Below, piece after piece: positions 1 to 7,137 of a stretch of DNA of 13,146 bases. Numbering within the stretch: the stretch's first letter is position 1; each line of letters starts with the position of its first letter. This DNA comes from Verrucomicrobiota bacterium (lineage in GTDB: Bacteria; Verrucomicrobiota; Verrucomicrobiia; Opitutales; Opitutaceae): the NCBI GenBank assembly GCA_003694825.1, contig RFJS01000132.1:1-13146 (forward strand). Direction: 5' to 3'. Made by a program: the position numbers and the translations under genes. The notes under the pieces were generated by a model. The model was not told where the DNA came from and did not search any database. It saw nothing but the letters and a program-made list of their open reading frames with translations.

Positions 1-1287
1 CCGACGGTGTGCAGCGGCGAACAGCACGAGCATGGCGAGGGGGCCACCCTCAGGCAGGCGCACAAGCAGGCCCGGGCCGCGGCCTGGAAGGAGTTCAGGG
101 AAAGCGCCGCCTCGTGCTTCAGTTTCGTGGAGACAATCGGCCTCAGCTACCTGTGGAAGACGCTGCGGCATGCCTTTCGCCGGAGCGCGTCCGCGGACGG
201 GCGGCAGACGCGGCCGCTACTCGCCCCGTCGCTCTCCCTCGAGCAAAAGGTGCAGTTGGCTGCCGGCATCTTTACCGGCCTCACTCTCGATCGGACGTGC
301 GCGCGGCTCGTGTTCCTCTGCGGACACGGGAGCACGACGACCAATAATCCCTACGCATCGGGGCTCGATTGCGGCGCCTGCGGCGGCTTTCCGGGCGATG
401 TCAACGCCCGCATTGCGGCGGCGCTTCTCAACGACGCGACCGTGCGCGACGCGCTCGCCGGCCAAGGCATCACGATTCCCGCGGATGCCTTCTTCATCGC
501 CGGCCTGCACAACACGACCACGGACGAGGTCGAGCTTTTCGATATCGATGCCGTGCCGGCCGGGCATCGATCCCTGGTGGACGCGTTGCGGGCGGCCCTG
601 CAGGAGACCGGCCGCCGGAATGCGGCCTGGCGGGCTCGACTCCTGGATGCACCGGCGGCGGCGGATCCGGTGACGGCGGTCCGGGCGAGGAGCGCCGACT
701 GGTCGCAGGTGCGTCCAGAATGGGGACTGGCCGGCAACGCCGGCCTGCTCATCGCACCGCGTCATTGGAGCCGCGACGCCGCGCTCGAGGGAAAGGTTTT
801 CCTGCACGAATACGATCCGGTCATCGATCCGGACGGCGCGCGTCTGGAAAGCATCCTTGCGGGCCCGCTGGTCGTGGCCAGCTGGATTAATCTCCAATAT
901 TTCGCGTCTGCCGTGGACAACCGCCATTTCGGCAGCGGCCACAAGGCGATCCACAACGTCGTTGGCGCACTCGGCGTGGCGCTCGGCAACGAGAACGATC
1001 TCCGTCCCGGCTTGCCTCTCCAGTCCGTCAGTGACGGCACGCGATTGATCCATGAACCGTGCCGGTTGCATGTGATGATCGCGGCCGCGCCGGAAGTAAT
1101 CGAGCGGTTGCTCGAGCGGTTGCCGGCTGTGCGTGAGCTGGTCGAAAACGAGTGGCTCCATCTCTTCTCTCTCGGTGTGGATGGCACCCGCTTCGATCGG
1201 AGGGAGCGCAGCGGCCGCTGGCTGCCGGCGCCGTCTTTTGCGGCTGGCGCGACGCACAACCGCCCCACGACCCAGGCCGGACGCTAA
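1..1287 (+). CDS. dabA: DabA (DUF2309), inorganic carbon transporter subunit, C-terminal part
   Basis: The frame is already open at base 1, so this is the C-terminal ~428 residues of a protein that starts outside the window; DabA proteins are usually about 800-1000 residues. DabA is the cytoplasmic, zinc-binding, beta-carbonic-anhydrase-like subunit of the DAB system, which works with the membrane subunit DabB to trap CO2 as bicarbonate. The diagnostic segment is at nt 319-384: a GHGSTTTNNP motif followed by LDCGACGG. His (nt 325-327) and Cys (nt 370-372) are exactly 15 residues apart, as are two of the zinc ligands I recall from Halothiobacillus DabA (His524, Cys539). The other two ligands (Cys, Asp) would lie upstream. 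A conserved HNTTTDEVE-type stretch follows at about nt 508-540. TAA stop at 1285-1287. The 3' end meets the convergent symporter gene with no spacer. DabB is expected just upstream but is not visible. Identification is firm. Confidence 0.93.
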   Translation, partial: PTVCSGEQHEHGEGATLRQAHKQARAAAWKEFRESAASCFSFVETIGLSYLWKTLRHAFRRSASADGRQTRPLLAPSLSLEQKVQLAAGIFTGLTLDRTCARLVFLCGHGSTTTNNPYASGLDCGACGGFPGDVNARIAAALLNDATVRDALAGQGITIPADAFFIAGLHNTTTDEVELFDIDAVPAGHRSLVDALRAALQETGRRNAAWRARLLDAPAAADPVTAVRARSADWSQVRPEWGLAGNAGLLIAPRHWSRDAALEGKVFLHEYDPVIDPDGARLESILAGPLVVASWINLQYFASAVDNRHFGSGHKAIHNVVGALGVALGNENDLRPGLPLQSVSDGTRLIHEPCRLHVMIAAAPEVIERLLERLPAVRELVENEWLHLFSLGVDGTRFDRRERSGRWLPAPSFAAGATHNRPTTQAGR

Positions 1288-3050
1288 TGCTCCCTTCCGG
1301 GGCCCGCTCCCGGGGCAGACCGACGGAGCAGCGGCAGCGCCGCGCATGGCGCCGCAGGGCCATGCCGACGAGTGCGGTGCGCAGAGCGATGCCGCCGATC
1401 ATGGCGCGGTCGGCCCAGGTGTTCGGCAGCAGCATCAACAGAGCGACGAGCGCGCCCATGACCAGGGCCGTGTTGCCCAGCATCCAGCTCTGTTCATAGT
1501 CGCGCGCCTCGCCGATCTCCTTCGCGAAATCCACCGGCGTGAGCATGGTGGTGAAAAACCGCCGTTCGCGCTCGCGATGCTCCGGCGTGGTGAACCGTCT
1601 CAGAGCGATGCATACGAACGTGGCGACGGTGCCGCATCCAAAAATCCACAAGGTGCGATCCTGGATCGTCCACTGCTCGCCGAGCGCCCGTTCCGCGTAA
1701 AGCGCGTAGAGCGACGGGGCGAGGCAGGCGCCGAAGAGGACCGGAAAACTCCAATGCGGGAGGCGCCGCACCCAGAGTCCGGCGAGCATGGGAAACCCCA
1801 GCGGGATGCCCACAGTCGACGCGATGACGAGATACGCGTCGAAAAGAGGAAAGTCGTCCTGTTCGCTGAGCCGCAGGCTGATGACGATGATGAGGGCGCC
1901 AAGGGCCACGGTGCTCGAGCGGGCGATGAGCATCGCCTTGCGGTCGGCCAGAGGGGGCAGCTTCAACGCTTCCCGCACCCGCGGGACGAGATTGCGGATG
2001 ATCGTGCCCACCACGTCGTTGAGGCCGGTGTCCATGCTGCTCATCGTCGCCGAAAACATGGCGGCGATCATCACGCCCATCAGGCCTGCCGAAAGGAGTC
2101 GCAGCGACATGAATACATAGGCGGATTCGGCCGGGTTTTTCACTGGCAGGGCGTCCACCTCCGCCTGAAAGAGAAAGCGCGCCACCATGGGCGGGATAAA
2201 CCAGACCACCGTCCCCAGCGCCATGAGCCCGCAGGCCAGCCAGGCGGCACGGCGGGCGTCGCGGCCGTCGCGTGCCGCGAGGTAGCGGCCGGACTGGCTG
2301 ATGCTGATCTGGCTGTAGAGCTGCATGACGAAGATCGCGACGATCCACTTCCAGGTGAACCGGTCTTCGGGAAACTGGCCGGGGGATTTGACCAGGCTGA
2401 AATCGGCGGCGACGGCGGGATCGGTGAAGTGCCGAAAAAAGCCCCCGAAGCCGCCAACCTCGCGCAGGGCGAGGACGCAGAGGAGCACGGTGATGGGAAA
2501 CAGCACCAGCCCCTGGACGAAGTCCGTCGCGAGCACCGCCCACTTTCCCCCCGGTGGTGGAATAGAAAACCACGATCGCCCCCATCACCACGATCGTGCC
2601 GCCGAGCGGCAGGTCGAAGGCGCTGCTGGCGAAGACGCCGAGCGCCCACAACTGTATCGCCGCCCCCATCGGCGCGAGCAGAGCGGAAGTGACGACGGAG
2701 AACTGCTCCACGCCGGTTCCAAAGCGCATCCGCACGACATCAGCGGTGGTGTGGGCCCGCGTCTGCCGCAGCCAGCCCGCGAGGAACAGGCCGCCGATCG
2801 CAAAGGCGACGATATTCGCCAGGTAGATGATGAGGAACGTCGGACCGGCGCTGTAGGCGGCGGAGCCGTTGCCGGTGAACGTAAAGGCGCTGATCCCGGA
2901 CATGAGCATGCTCGTGCCGACCATCCACCAGCTCCCCTGCCCGCCGGCGCGGACATAGTCGCTGGTGTTGCGGCTCATCCGGGAAAAGACGAGCCCGGTG
3001 ACGATGAGGACGAGGAGGTAGAGGGCGATGGTGAGGTATTCCAGGAGCAT
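1284..3050 (-). pseudogene. Sodium:solute symporter (SSS/SLC5 family), interrupted by a frameshift
   Basis: Membrane symporter of the SSS family, predicted to couple Na+ entry to uptake of an organic solute. The first 170 residues (3050 to about 2541) begin MLLEYLTIALYLL and carry the family's early helices, including GTSMLMSGISAFTFTGNGS. The protein then continues in another frame from about 2540 with VLATDFVQGLVLFPI and further hydrophobic helices to about 1330. The break is at the G6/A3 tract (+ strand 2544-2552): read as is it gives GGKVGGARD, and with one base fewer it gives GGKWAVLATDF, which fits the family. About 585 residues would result. At the 3' end the second frame stays open to a TGA at 1028, antisense to dabA, although family-like sequence ends near 1300. 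The only nearby stop is a TAG at 1286-1284 in the original frame, so a second indel is possible; I set the end there. Substrate unknown. The break may be a true mutation or a homopolymer error. It lies 176 bp downstream of the SGNH gene on the same strand. Confidence 0.82.
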
Positions 3051-3226
3051 GGGGATCGGGGCGCGGCCGGCATTTCACGCGCAGGCGCGGCCGGCACAAG
3101 CCTTTCAGCGCTCCGATTCGTGTGAACGCAGCACCCTGCCCCTCGCGCCACGCCCGATCGGGCGCTCCCTCCCGCTCTCCGCGGGCGTCGCGCCGCCACA
3201 ACCGTCGCGCCGCGGCTTTCGCGGCA
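3051..3226. other. Intergenic spacer between SGNH gene and symporter
   Basis: A GC-rich gap of 176 bp between two same-strand genes. It holds a 12-bp direct repeat GCGCGGCCGGCA at 3061-3072 and 3085-3096, a CCGATCGG palindrome within 3147-3160, and a short GC inverted repeat (GCCGCGG near 3212). No T-run, convincing promoter or ORF is visible. The gap is long for a tight operon, so the symporter may have its own promoter. Confidence 0.4.
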
Positions 3227-4633
3227 TCAGCGCCGCAGGATCAGCTCAAAGTCGTGGGGCTGCGGGGTGGCGGCGAGTTCCGCCAGCTCGGTGAGGCGGC
3301 GCACGGAGGCGGCGGCCTCGGCCTCGCGATCCTTGCGCAGCAGGTAGAGGCTGACGCTGCGTCCCAGCGGTGTATTCAGGGTTTCCGGACCGACCTTGGA
3401 CTTCCAGTCTTCGACGAGGGGCTCCATGAAAGTGATGTCGATGGGCCGTTCCGCATCGGGTGCGAGTCGCTGTTCGACGAGCGCGACGCTGCGCAGGCCG
3501 TCGGCGACCAGTTCCGCCTTGCGCACGACCAGCCGCTGGATTTCCACCGCCTGACGGTATTGCGGCGTATTCGTTGTCATCGCCAGGTTGATACCCGCGG
3601 CCATCTGTTCCGCCGTGACACTGCCGACGAGCTCCTTGTCGATGTAGAGATCCCAGGTGCCGGGCTGCAGGCCGGTGATGATGAGCACCTGCTGGTTGAG
3701 CTCCTCCATGAACGGGACGAGCTTCAACGCCGCCCGCATCTCCTCGGGGGCGGGAAACGGCAGCGCCTTTTCCGTCCAGCGAAACCGCACACTGGATCGC
3801 GATTTCTCGACGTTCTCCACGACACCGTTGTCGGCGGCGAGGATGACATTGTTCTCCAGGTCGATCACCAGCCGGGAGACGATGCCCTGGACATTCTGGG
3901 CCCGGAGAAAGGCGTAGGCGGCGACAAAGTGCCCGAGTGGTCCGGGCTCGGCGCGATTGGCCGCCATGATCGAGGCCAGCGGGTTTTCCGCCTGCAGGCG
4001 CGCGTTGGCCTCGGCCATTTTCGCATGGAGGTCGATGAATGCCGCGCCGCTTTCGTTGGCCACGTCGCGAACGATCTGGGCGCAACGCGCAAGCGCGGCG
4101 TTCGCACCCCGGTTGAGCGGGGCCGGGCTCTGCACCGTCTCGTCATAGATCGTGGGCGAAAGCAGGATCACCCGGGCGCCGGTCGATTTCACCCGCGCGA
4201 CCAGGCTCCGCAGGTCGGAGCCGAACTTGTCGATCCGATCCGCGCGCATCTGCTCGAGGGCCGGACTGGAGGGGCCGCTGGTGTAGAGCGTGCGCCCGAT
4301 GTCGTTCATCCCGAAGAGAATCGAGACGACAGTGGGCTCATGCGGCTCGACATCCCAGGCGAGTCGGCCGATGGCCGAGCCCGCGGTGTCGCCGTGGAGC
4401 CCGGCGTTGACCACCTGCAACGACATCCCGGGAAACCGCGTCCGGTAAAACAGCTCGATCAGGGCGAGGTAGTCGCCGTGATGGGTCGTTTCGTCGCCGA
4501 GAGCGCACCAGACGTCGCCGGGTGCAAAGGGATCGGGGGCACGCCGCCCGTGGACGGCGGGCTTGAGCGGGGCGAGAAACAGAGCGGCGAGGATCGAGAA
4601 GAAGGCGGCAGGTTTCATGCGTCGGGCGTGCAT
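3227..4633 (-). CDS. Secreted SGNH/GDSL-fold protein, probable pseudoenzyme
   Basis: 468 residues from the ATG at 4633; the alternative ATG at 4618 drops five residues, and neither has a clear ribosome binding site. An N-terminal signal peptide is visible (basic start, then FFSILAALFLAPL, residues 11-23), so the protein is exported. The SGNH fold follows: block I at ALGDETTHHGDY (44-55), block II at VVNAGLHGDTA, block III at LFGMNDIGR, and block V at ANRAEPGPLGHF (225-236). A C-terminal region of about 200 residues contains VTGLQPGTWDL-like beta-rich sequence, a combination seen in Verrucomicrobia GDSL proteins. The odd feature is the active site. The nucleophile position (GDS) is GDE48, and the usual D-x-x-H before PGP is N226-R-A-E229, so Ser, Asp and His are all replaced. 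The reading frame and flanking motifs are intact. I infer a non-hydrolytic, perhaps carbohydrate-binding, role. It may be co-transcribed with the downstream symporter (3050-1284), and it diverges from the SGLT-like gene. Confidence 0.85.
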   Translation of the reverse strand: MHARRMKPAAFFSILAALFLAPLKPAVHGRRAPDPFAPGDVWCALGDETTHHGDYLALIELFYRTRFPGMSLQVVNAGLHGDTAGSAIGRLAWDVEPHEPTVVSILFGMNDIGRTLYTSGPSSPALEQMRADRIDKFGSDLRSLVARVKSTGARVILLSPTIYDETVQSPAPLNRGANAALARCAQIVRDVANESGAAFIDLHAKMAEANARLQAENPLASIMAANRAEPGPLGHFVAAYAFLRAQNVQGIVSRLVIDLENNVILAADNGVVENVEKSRSSVRFRWTEKALPFPAPEEMRAALKLVPFMEELNQQVLIITGLQPGTWDLYIDKELVGSVTAEQMAAGINLAMTTNTPQYRQAVEIQRLVVRKAELVADGLRSVALVEQRLAPDAERPIDITFMEPLVEDWKSKVGPETLNTPLGRSVSLYLLRKDREAEAAASVRRLTELAELAATPQPHDFELILRR

Positions 4634-4748
4634 AGGAAGGGGTTTGCACACTACACCAACGAGCTCCCGTCGCCAGTGCGAGATTGTTTCTGTGGCCGGG
4701 AGGAAGGGACGGCGGCCGGAGCCGTCTCCCCCGAAAGTGGCAAACCAC

Positions 4749-4777
4749 GTGCGCAAGCGCACTCTACCCTTGCGCAA
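4749..4777. promoter_or_regulatory. Candidate operator pair: TGCGCAA repeats 21 bp apart
   Basis: In the 213-bp divergent region, GTGCGC-AA-GCGCAC (4749-4762) is an inverted repeat with a 2-nt centre, and TTGCGCAA (4770-4777) is a perfect 8-bp palindrome. Both contain TGCGCAA, starting at 4750 and 4771, i.e. 21 bp or two helical turns apart, so a regulator could bind both on one DNA face. The sites lie 70-98 bp upstream of the symporter ATG at 4847, a usual operator position. No known regulator is assigned and no regulator gene is in the window. TTGCGC could also act as a weak -35 box, but I see no good -10 box. Confidence 0.35.
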
Positions 4778-4800
4778 AAACATTGCTGGCTGCTGAATCG

Positions 4801-4809
4801 CCCCCCCCC
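4801..4809 (+). repeat. C9 homopolymer in symporter 5' leader
   Basis: Nine consecutive C residues lie 37 bp before the symporter start codon, between the presumed promoter and the AGGAAA ribosome binding site. Such runs can vary in length by slippage and are also prone to sequencing error. Here it would alter only leader or promoter spacing, not the reading frame. Confidence 0.6.
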
Positions 4810-4846
4810 TTCCCCACAAGCACGAGTAACTCCCAGGAAACCCTTT

Positions 4847-6784
4847 ATGAGCACGATTGATGTTATTGTGTTCGTCGTCGCCGTGGTTGGTGTCATCGGC
4901 CTCGGCATCTGGAAATCCAAGGACGAAGACACTCATTCCGAACACGGCGCGTCGGACTACTTTCTGGCGGGCCGCGGGCTCACCTGGTGGCTGGTTGGCT
5001 TTTCGCTGATCGCGGCAAACATCTCCACCGAGCAGTTCGTCGGCATGTCGGGCAAGGCGGCGGACTGGCTCGGCATGGCCATCGCCTCCTATGAGTGGAT
5101 GGCGGCGATCACGCTGGTCGTCGTGGCCTTCCTCTTCCTGCCGAAGCTGCTGCGCTGCGGCATCTATACCGTTCCGGAGTTTCTCGAATATCGCTACGGC
5201 CCCTTCTCGCGGTTCATCATGGCGGTGGCGACCCTCGTCATCCTCGTGGGCGTGCCGACCGCTTCGGTCATCTTTTCGGGGGCGAAGGTCGTGAGCGTGT
5301 TCTTTCAGGACACGACGCTGCTCGGCCTGGATCTGGGCAACATCACCGTCGGTTGCTGGCTGATCGGCACCTGTGCGGCGGTTTACGTCTTCGTCGGCGG
5401 CCTGAAGGCCTGCGCCTGGACCGACCTGATCTGGGGGTCGGCCCTGATCGTCGGCGGCGCGCTCGTGATGTTCCTCGCCTTCTCCGAGCTGGGGCAGCGG
5501 GATCCCAACGAACTGATAGAAACCAAAGTGGCGACCTCAACCGCGACGGTCGATGACCTCGCCAACGCCAACGCCTTCGAACGCTGGAAGCTGCTCAACG
5601 ACGGGCCGGCCGTGACCGGTCCGAACGGTTCGGGTGGCAAGCTCCACATGGTGCGCCCGAAGACTGACCCGGAGATTCCGTGGACGGCGCTGCTCGTGGG
5701 CCTGTGGATTCCCAACTTCTTCTACTGGGGGCTGAACCAATACATCATGCAGCGCACGCTCGGATCGAAGTCCCTCGCCGAGGGCCAGAAGGGCGTGATT
5801 TTCGCCGCCGGGTTGAAGCTGCTCATCCCCTTCGTCGTCGTCATTCCCGGCATCCTCGCCTACAATCTCTTCAGTGATGACCTCAAGGGCGAGGCCGACC
5901 GCAAGAATGCCGCCGCGATCGCCGAACTCGAGGCCGGGGCGCAAAAGGTGTTCCCGATGTCCGAGGTCTTCGCGGAGGTGAACCCGGAGGCGGCGCTGAA
6001 AGTCGTGCAGCACAACGCGCGGATGGCCGGCGTGGACATCGATCTCCCGGCCGCCCCGGATGCGGCGACGTTGTTTGCGTCCAACGAGACGGCCATCGCG
6101 GCCGCCATGGCCAAAGGGCTGCCGAGCGCGACGAAGCTCGTCGGCTACGACTACGACGCGGCCTTCCCCACCCTGCTGCGCAAACTGCTCAAGCCCGGCA
6201 TCACGTGGTTCGTCCTCGCCGCCATCTTCGGTGCGGTCGTCTCCTCACTGGCCTCGATGCTGAACTCGGCCTCGACCATCGCGACGATGGACATCTTTGC
6301 GAAGATCAAGAAAGACGCCTCGCAATACGCGCTCGTAACCTCGGGGCGCGTGTGTGTGGTGCTCTTTGTCCTGATCGCGTGTCTGATCGCGCCGTCGCTC
6401 GACGACCCGAAATTCAGCGGCATTTTCACCTACATCCAGGAATTTCAGGGCTTCATCAGCTCGGGCATCCTCGCGGTGTTCCTGTTCGGATTCCTCGTGC
6501 ACCGCGCGCCGCGCTACGTCGGCTGGGTGGGCATCGCCCTGAATATCGTGCTCTACGGGCTGTTGAAAATCTTCGCGCCGGAAATCGCCTTCCTCAACCG
6601 CATGGCCATCTGCTTCGGCGCGATTCTCGTGGTGCTCACGATCATCCGCCTCGTCAATCCGCTCGCGAAGCCGGTGGAGCTGCCCACCACCGACCTGATC
6701 GCCCTGGAAAGCTCGCCGACGGCGAAAGCCTGGGGCATCGTCGTCGTGGTGGCGACGCTCGCGCTATACTGGCTGTTCTGGTAA
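4847..6784 (+). CDS. SGLT-like sodium/sugar symporter (SSS family)
   Basis: 645 residues, inner-membrane Na+-coupled symporter resembling vSGLT of Vibrio parahaemolyticus. The ATG at 4847 is chosen because AGGAAA (4835-4840) sits 6 nt upstream and the first helix follows at once; the frame is open further upstream, but that is antisense to the SGNH gene. Family signatures: SDYFLAGRGLTWW (36-48), AANISTEQFVGMSG (57-69), ASYEWMAAITL (80-90), YWGLNQYIMQRTL (293-305), VVSSLASMLNSAST (464-477), YIQEFQGFISSGILAVFL (529-546), and an LYWLFW end. By remembered alignment, the vSGLT sugar ligands Gln69, Glu88, Lys294 and Gln428 correspond to Gln63, Glu83, Lys324 and Gln531, and the Na+-site serine region (464-477) is kept, so a hexose substrate is likely. 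Between the helices ending near 342 and beginning near 451 lies a charged loop of about 105 residues, some 70 longer than in vSGLT. It is divergent from the SGNH gene and followed by a terminator at 6818. Confidence 0.93.
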   Translation: MSTIDVIVFVVAVVGVIGLGIWKSKDEDTHSEHGASDYFLAGRGLTWWLVGFSLIAANISTEQFVGMSGKAADWLGMAIASYEWMAAITLVVVAFLFLPKLLRCGIYTVPEFLEYRYGPFSRFIMAVATLVILVGVPTASVIFSGAKVVSVFFQDTTLLGLDLGNITVGCWLIGTCAAVYVFVGGLKACAWTDLIWGSALIVGGALVMFLAFSELGQRDPNELIETKVATSTATVDDLANANAFERWKLLNDGPAVTGPNGSGGKLHMVRPKTDPEIPWTALLVGLWIPNFFYWGLNQYIMQRTLGSKSLAEGQKGVIFAAGLKLLIPFVVVIPGILAYNLFSDDLKGEADRKNAAAIAELEAGAQKVFPMSEVFAEVNPEAALKVVQHNARMAGVDIDLPAAPDAATLFASNETAIAAAMAKGLPSATKLVGYDYDAAFPTLLRKLLKPGITWFVLAAIFGAVVSSLASMLNSASTIATMDIFAKIKKDASQYALVTSGRVCVVLFVLIACLIAPSLDDPKFSGIFTYIQEFQGFISSGILAVFLFGFLVHRAPRYVGWVGIALNIVLYGLLKIFAPEIAFLNRMAICFGAILVVLTIIRLVNPLAKPVELPTTDLIALESSPTAKAWGIVVVVATLALYWLFW

Positions 6785-6817
6785 GCCGGTCGTTTCCGGA
6801 CACCCGGACACTTTCGG

Positions 6818-6854
6818 GCAGGCTCCGCGTCGAGGCGTGGAGCCTGTTTCGTTT
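6818..6854 (+). terminator. Rho-independent terminator after SGLT-like symporter
   Basis: CAGGCTCC (6819-6826) pairs with GGAGCCTG (6839-6846); an inner CGC/GCG pairing can lengthen the stem. TTTCGTTT (6847-6854) follows. It begins 35 bp after the stop codon at 6784, so it suits the + strand gene. Confidence 0.7.
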
Positions 6855-7032
6855 CCGGGCCGGTTGGCCGACTGAGCCACGGGGCGCGCGGCGCCGCATC
6901 ACCTCCGGTTTCCGCCCGGGATCGAGGCCCGACGCCTCCACTCGAGTGCCGCAGGCTTGCCATCGCCGCCGAGTTGCGATTGAAAGGCAGGCAAAGCTTT
7001 CTGGTTAACCGCGAACGGTTCTTTCTGCTTGA

Positions 7033-7064
7033 AAAGCCCGGGCTGCTGCGAGCACCCGGGCTTT
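7033..7064. terminator. Strong hairpin, probably bidirectional terminator
   Basis: AAAGCCCGGG (7033-7042) and CCCGGGCTTT (7055-7064) form a perfect 10-bp stem. Inside it TGCT/AGCA can pair around GCG, giving about 14 pairs with one bulged C. On the + strand it is followed by CCTTTTCTTC. On the - strand the stem ends in TTT and begins 74 bp beyond the corA stop at 7138. It most likely ends corA transcripts and backs up the 6818 terminator. Confidence 0.7.
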
Positions 7065-7137
7065 CCTTTTCTTCGCCATGGCGGCCCGGAACCAATTGCC
7101 GGCTGTCGCGCGCCTCACGCCCGGCGATGGCCGCGCC

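Larger units (their letters stand above)
6785..7137. other. Intergenic region between convergent symporter and corA
   Basis: 353 bp without a convincing gene. It holds the terminator at 6818-6854, a small hairpin AACCG-CGAA-CGGTT (7007-7020) and the strong hairpin at 7033-7064. I looked for tRNA-like arms and small ORFs with ribosome binding sites and saw none. Confidence 0.6.

Noticed and set aside
1133..2692. 519-residue + strand frame opposite the first symporter
   Set aside because: Arg/His/Asp-rich composition typical of an antisense shadow in GC-rich DNA; the - strand encodes clear membrane helices.
3061..3096. 12-bp direct repeat GCGCGGCCGGCA as a possible mobile-element or attachment site
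   Set aside because: Only two short copies 24 bp apart in very GC-rich DNA, with no transposase or integrase nearby.
3122..4846. Long + strand open frame continuous with the SGLT-like symporter, adding 575 residues
   Set aside because: It is antisense to the SGNH gene and has no homology-like pattern. The symporter has its own ATG at 4847 with AGGAAA before it and a normal first helix.
6855..7006. Possible tRNA or small RNA in the gap before corA
   Set aside because: No cloverleaf, no T-arm consensus and no promoter; only terminator-like hairpins could be supported.
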